This document shows positions 62,711 to 64,000 of a stretch of 64,000 bases of DNA, piece after piece. The notes beneath the pieces were generated by a model that was given only the letters and a program-made list of their open reading frames with translations, had not been told where the DNA came from and ran no database searches. Position 1 is the first letter of the stretch, and each line of letters opens with the position of its first letter. The position numbers and the translations under genes are program-made. Source of the stretch: Flavobacterium pokkalii (GTDB lineage Bacteria; Bacteroidota; Bacteroidia; Flavobacteriales; Flavobacteriaceae); the NCBI RefSeq assembly GCF_014596575.1, contig NZ_NASZ01000001.1, positions 310,001 to 374,000 on the forward strand, given 5' to 3'.

Positions 62711-64000
62711 ATGAAAAAAGCATTCTTTTTTTTCTTGATTTTAATGCATTTGGCTTTTGCTGCAAATGCTAAGAATATTGATGTATATCCTACTAATTGG
62801 TGGGTAGATATGAAAACAAATTCAATACAATTACTTATTCGGAGTACCGGCGAGGCTTTTTCTTCTGATTATGCCGGCATTAATTATTCAGGAATTCAGG
62901 TTTTGAAAACACATCAGTTTTCGAACAAAAAATATCTTGCTGTCGATATTTTAATCTCACCTGAAGCCCGTCCGGGAACCGTATCCATTGAAGTTATTCA
63001 GAACGGAAAAAAGCAAAAAATCAACTGGACTCTTAATTCCCGCAGAACCGGCAACGGCACCGAATATGCCCAAGGTGTAAATTCTGCTGATTTTATTGAT
63101 TTAATAATGGTGGACCGCTTTAGTAACGGAGATGTAACCAATGATCGCATTAAAGGAATGAGGGATCAATCTCTGGATAGAAACCAAATGTACGACCGTC
63201 ATGGTGGTGATTTACAAGGTGTAATTAACAATTTGGATTACCTGCAAGGATTAGGAATTACTGCTTTGTGGTTTACTCCTATAATGGAAAATGATATGAT
63301 GAACCGTACCGAACACGGATATGCCATTACAGATCATTATAAAATTGATGCGCGATACGGTGGAGATGCAAAATATAAAGAACTGAGCGAAAAACTGCAT
63401 CAACGTGGTATGAAACTCATTTTTGATGCTGTTTACAACCATTTTGGACTGTATCATTTTTTAGAGCAGGATCAACCGGAAAATGACTGGGTACACCGCT
63501 GGCCGGAATATACGCAGACTAATTACAGGGAACAGACGCTATTTGACCCTTATGGTGCAAAATCGGATCAGAAAAAAATGAGTAATGGGTGGTTTGACAA
63601 GATCATGCCTGATATCAATCAGGATAATCCCTATATGGCCAATTTTTTAATTCAAAATTGTATTTGGCACATTGAAACCTTTGGTATCGACGGCGTTCGC
63701 CTGGATACTTATACTTACAATGATTTGAACTTTGCAAATCGCTGCAATCAAGCCATTTTAAATGAATATCCTAAAATGACCATTTTTGGAGAAATTATGG
63801 TTCACGGAGTGGCAAACCAGACTTATTTTGAGCAAAACAACATCGATACGCCTTTTAAAAGCAATTTGCCATCGGTTGTTGATTTCCAGAGTCTGTATTA
63901 CGGAATTATCCCTGCACTTACTCAGCCATTTGGCTGGACTGATGGCGTAAACAAATTGTATTATACACTTAGCAGTGATTTTTTAAGTAAAAATCCGATG
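62711..64000 (+). CDS. GH13 alpha-amylase family enzyme, SusA/cyclomaltodextrinase-like (partial)
   Basis: First 430 residues of an exported starch-degrading enzyme; the gene runs off the right edge. The signal peptide (1-19) ends FAANA. An N-terminal Ig-like domain (IDVYPTNWWVDMKTNSIQ) typical of cyclomaltodextrinase/neopullulanase follows. The GH13 barrel shows GITALWFTPI, FDAVYNHFG (region I), GIDGVRLDTYTYN (region II, catalytic Asp) and TIFGEIMVHG (region III, catalytic Glu). It resembles SusA. A weak -7 box (TATCTTTC) is at 62673-62680. SusC/SusD genes, if present, would lie beyond the window. Confidence 0.9.
   Translation, partial: MKKAFFFFLILMHLAFAANAKNIDVYPTNWWVDMKTNSIQLLIRSTGEAFSSDYAGINYSGIQVLKTHQFSNKKYLAVDILISPEARPGTVSIEVIQNGKKQKINWTLNSRRTGNGTEYAQGVNSADFIDLIMVDRFSNGDVTNDRIKGMRDQSLDRNQMYDRHGGDLQGVINNLDYLQGLGITALWFTPIMENDMMNRTEHGYAITDHYKIDARYGGDAKYKELSEKLHQRGMKLIFDAVYNHFGLYHFLEQDQPENDWVHRWPEYTQTNYREQTLFDPYGAKSDQKKMSNGWFDKIMPDINQDNPYMANFLIQNCIWHIETFGIDGVRLDTYTYNDLNFANRCNQAILNEYPKMTIFGEIMVHGVANQTYFEQNNIDTPFKSNLPSVVDFQSLYYGIIPALTQPFGWTDGVNKLYYTLSSDFLSKNPM

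Overview
The window is Bacteroidetes DNA, most likely from a Flavobacterium or a close relative. It is AT-rich. Many genes are preceded by the Bacteroidetes -7 box TAnnTTTG, Shine-Dalgarno sequences are mostly absent, one secreted protein carries a type IX secretion (T9SS) sorting domain, and the gene content is typical of Flavobacteriaceae: a GH97/SusR-like starch locus, a mevalonate-type HMG-CoA synthase, an OmpA protein with thrombospondin type 3 repeats, and a Bacteroidetes-type succinate dehydrogenase. No species can be named from the sequence alone.

Layout. 1-25.6 kb is ordinary chromosome: lepA (partial), dusB, a LolE/FtsX-type permease, rbfA, an AddA-like helicase-nuclease and an AddB-like nuclease separated by an ompA-family gene, an alpha/beta hydrolase, Xaa-Pro aminopeptidase, HMG-CoA synthase, sdhCAB, a nitrilase-family amidase, three secreted or lipoprotein genes of unknown role, and methylmalonyl-CoA epimerase. 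25.73-25.81 kb is a tRNA with anticodon CAT (probably tRNA-Ile2).

25.8-41.6 kb is an integrated mobile element of about 15.8 kb inserted at that tRNA. It is bounded by a perfect 44-bp direct repeat: the tRNA 3' part at 25766-25809 and its copy at 41562-41605. It encodes a tyrosine recombinase next to the right end, an excisionase-like HTH protein, a DUF5906-like primase/helicase, a primase-like protein whose zinc finger has lost its cysteines, and a BfmA/DUF5712-type mobilization pair. It also has an array of TGATGCA iterons, a long hairpin that may be oriT, and about 1.2 kb of hairpin-rich noncoding DNA. I see no conjugation machinery of its own, so it looks like an integrative mobilizable element. 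The cargo is one co-directional six-gene operon (32391-39998): an O-antigen-ligase-like membrane protein with TPRs, a secreted transglutaminase-like protein, a secreted protein with LTxxQ-like motifs, a Sel1-repeat protein with a T9SS sorting domain, a secreted protein built like a polymorphic toxin, and a small acidic protein that could be its immunity partner. This cargo is the best candidate for an undescribed system.

41.6-64 kb is chromosome again: a small PID-CTERM-like surface protein, ribE and pdxA (divergent), a DUF177-rpmF-fabH-accB-accC ribosome and fatty-acid cluster, two tandem PepSY-like secreted proteins, a sigma-54 response regulator facing a hybrid histidine kinase, an S9 peptidase, mtgA with an LpxR-like lipid A deacylase, and then a starch-utilization region: a SusR-like DUF6377 regulator, a SusB-like GH97 alpha-glucosidase, a LytTR/LytS-type two-component pair, and the start of a SusA-like GH13 enzyme cut by the window edge.
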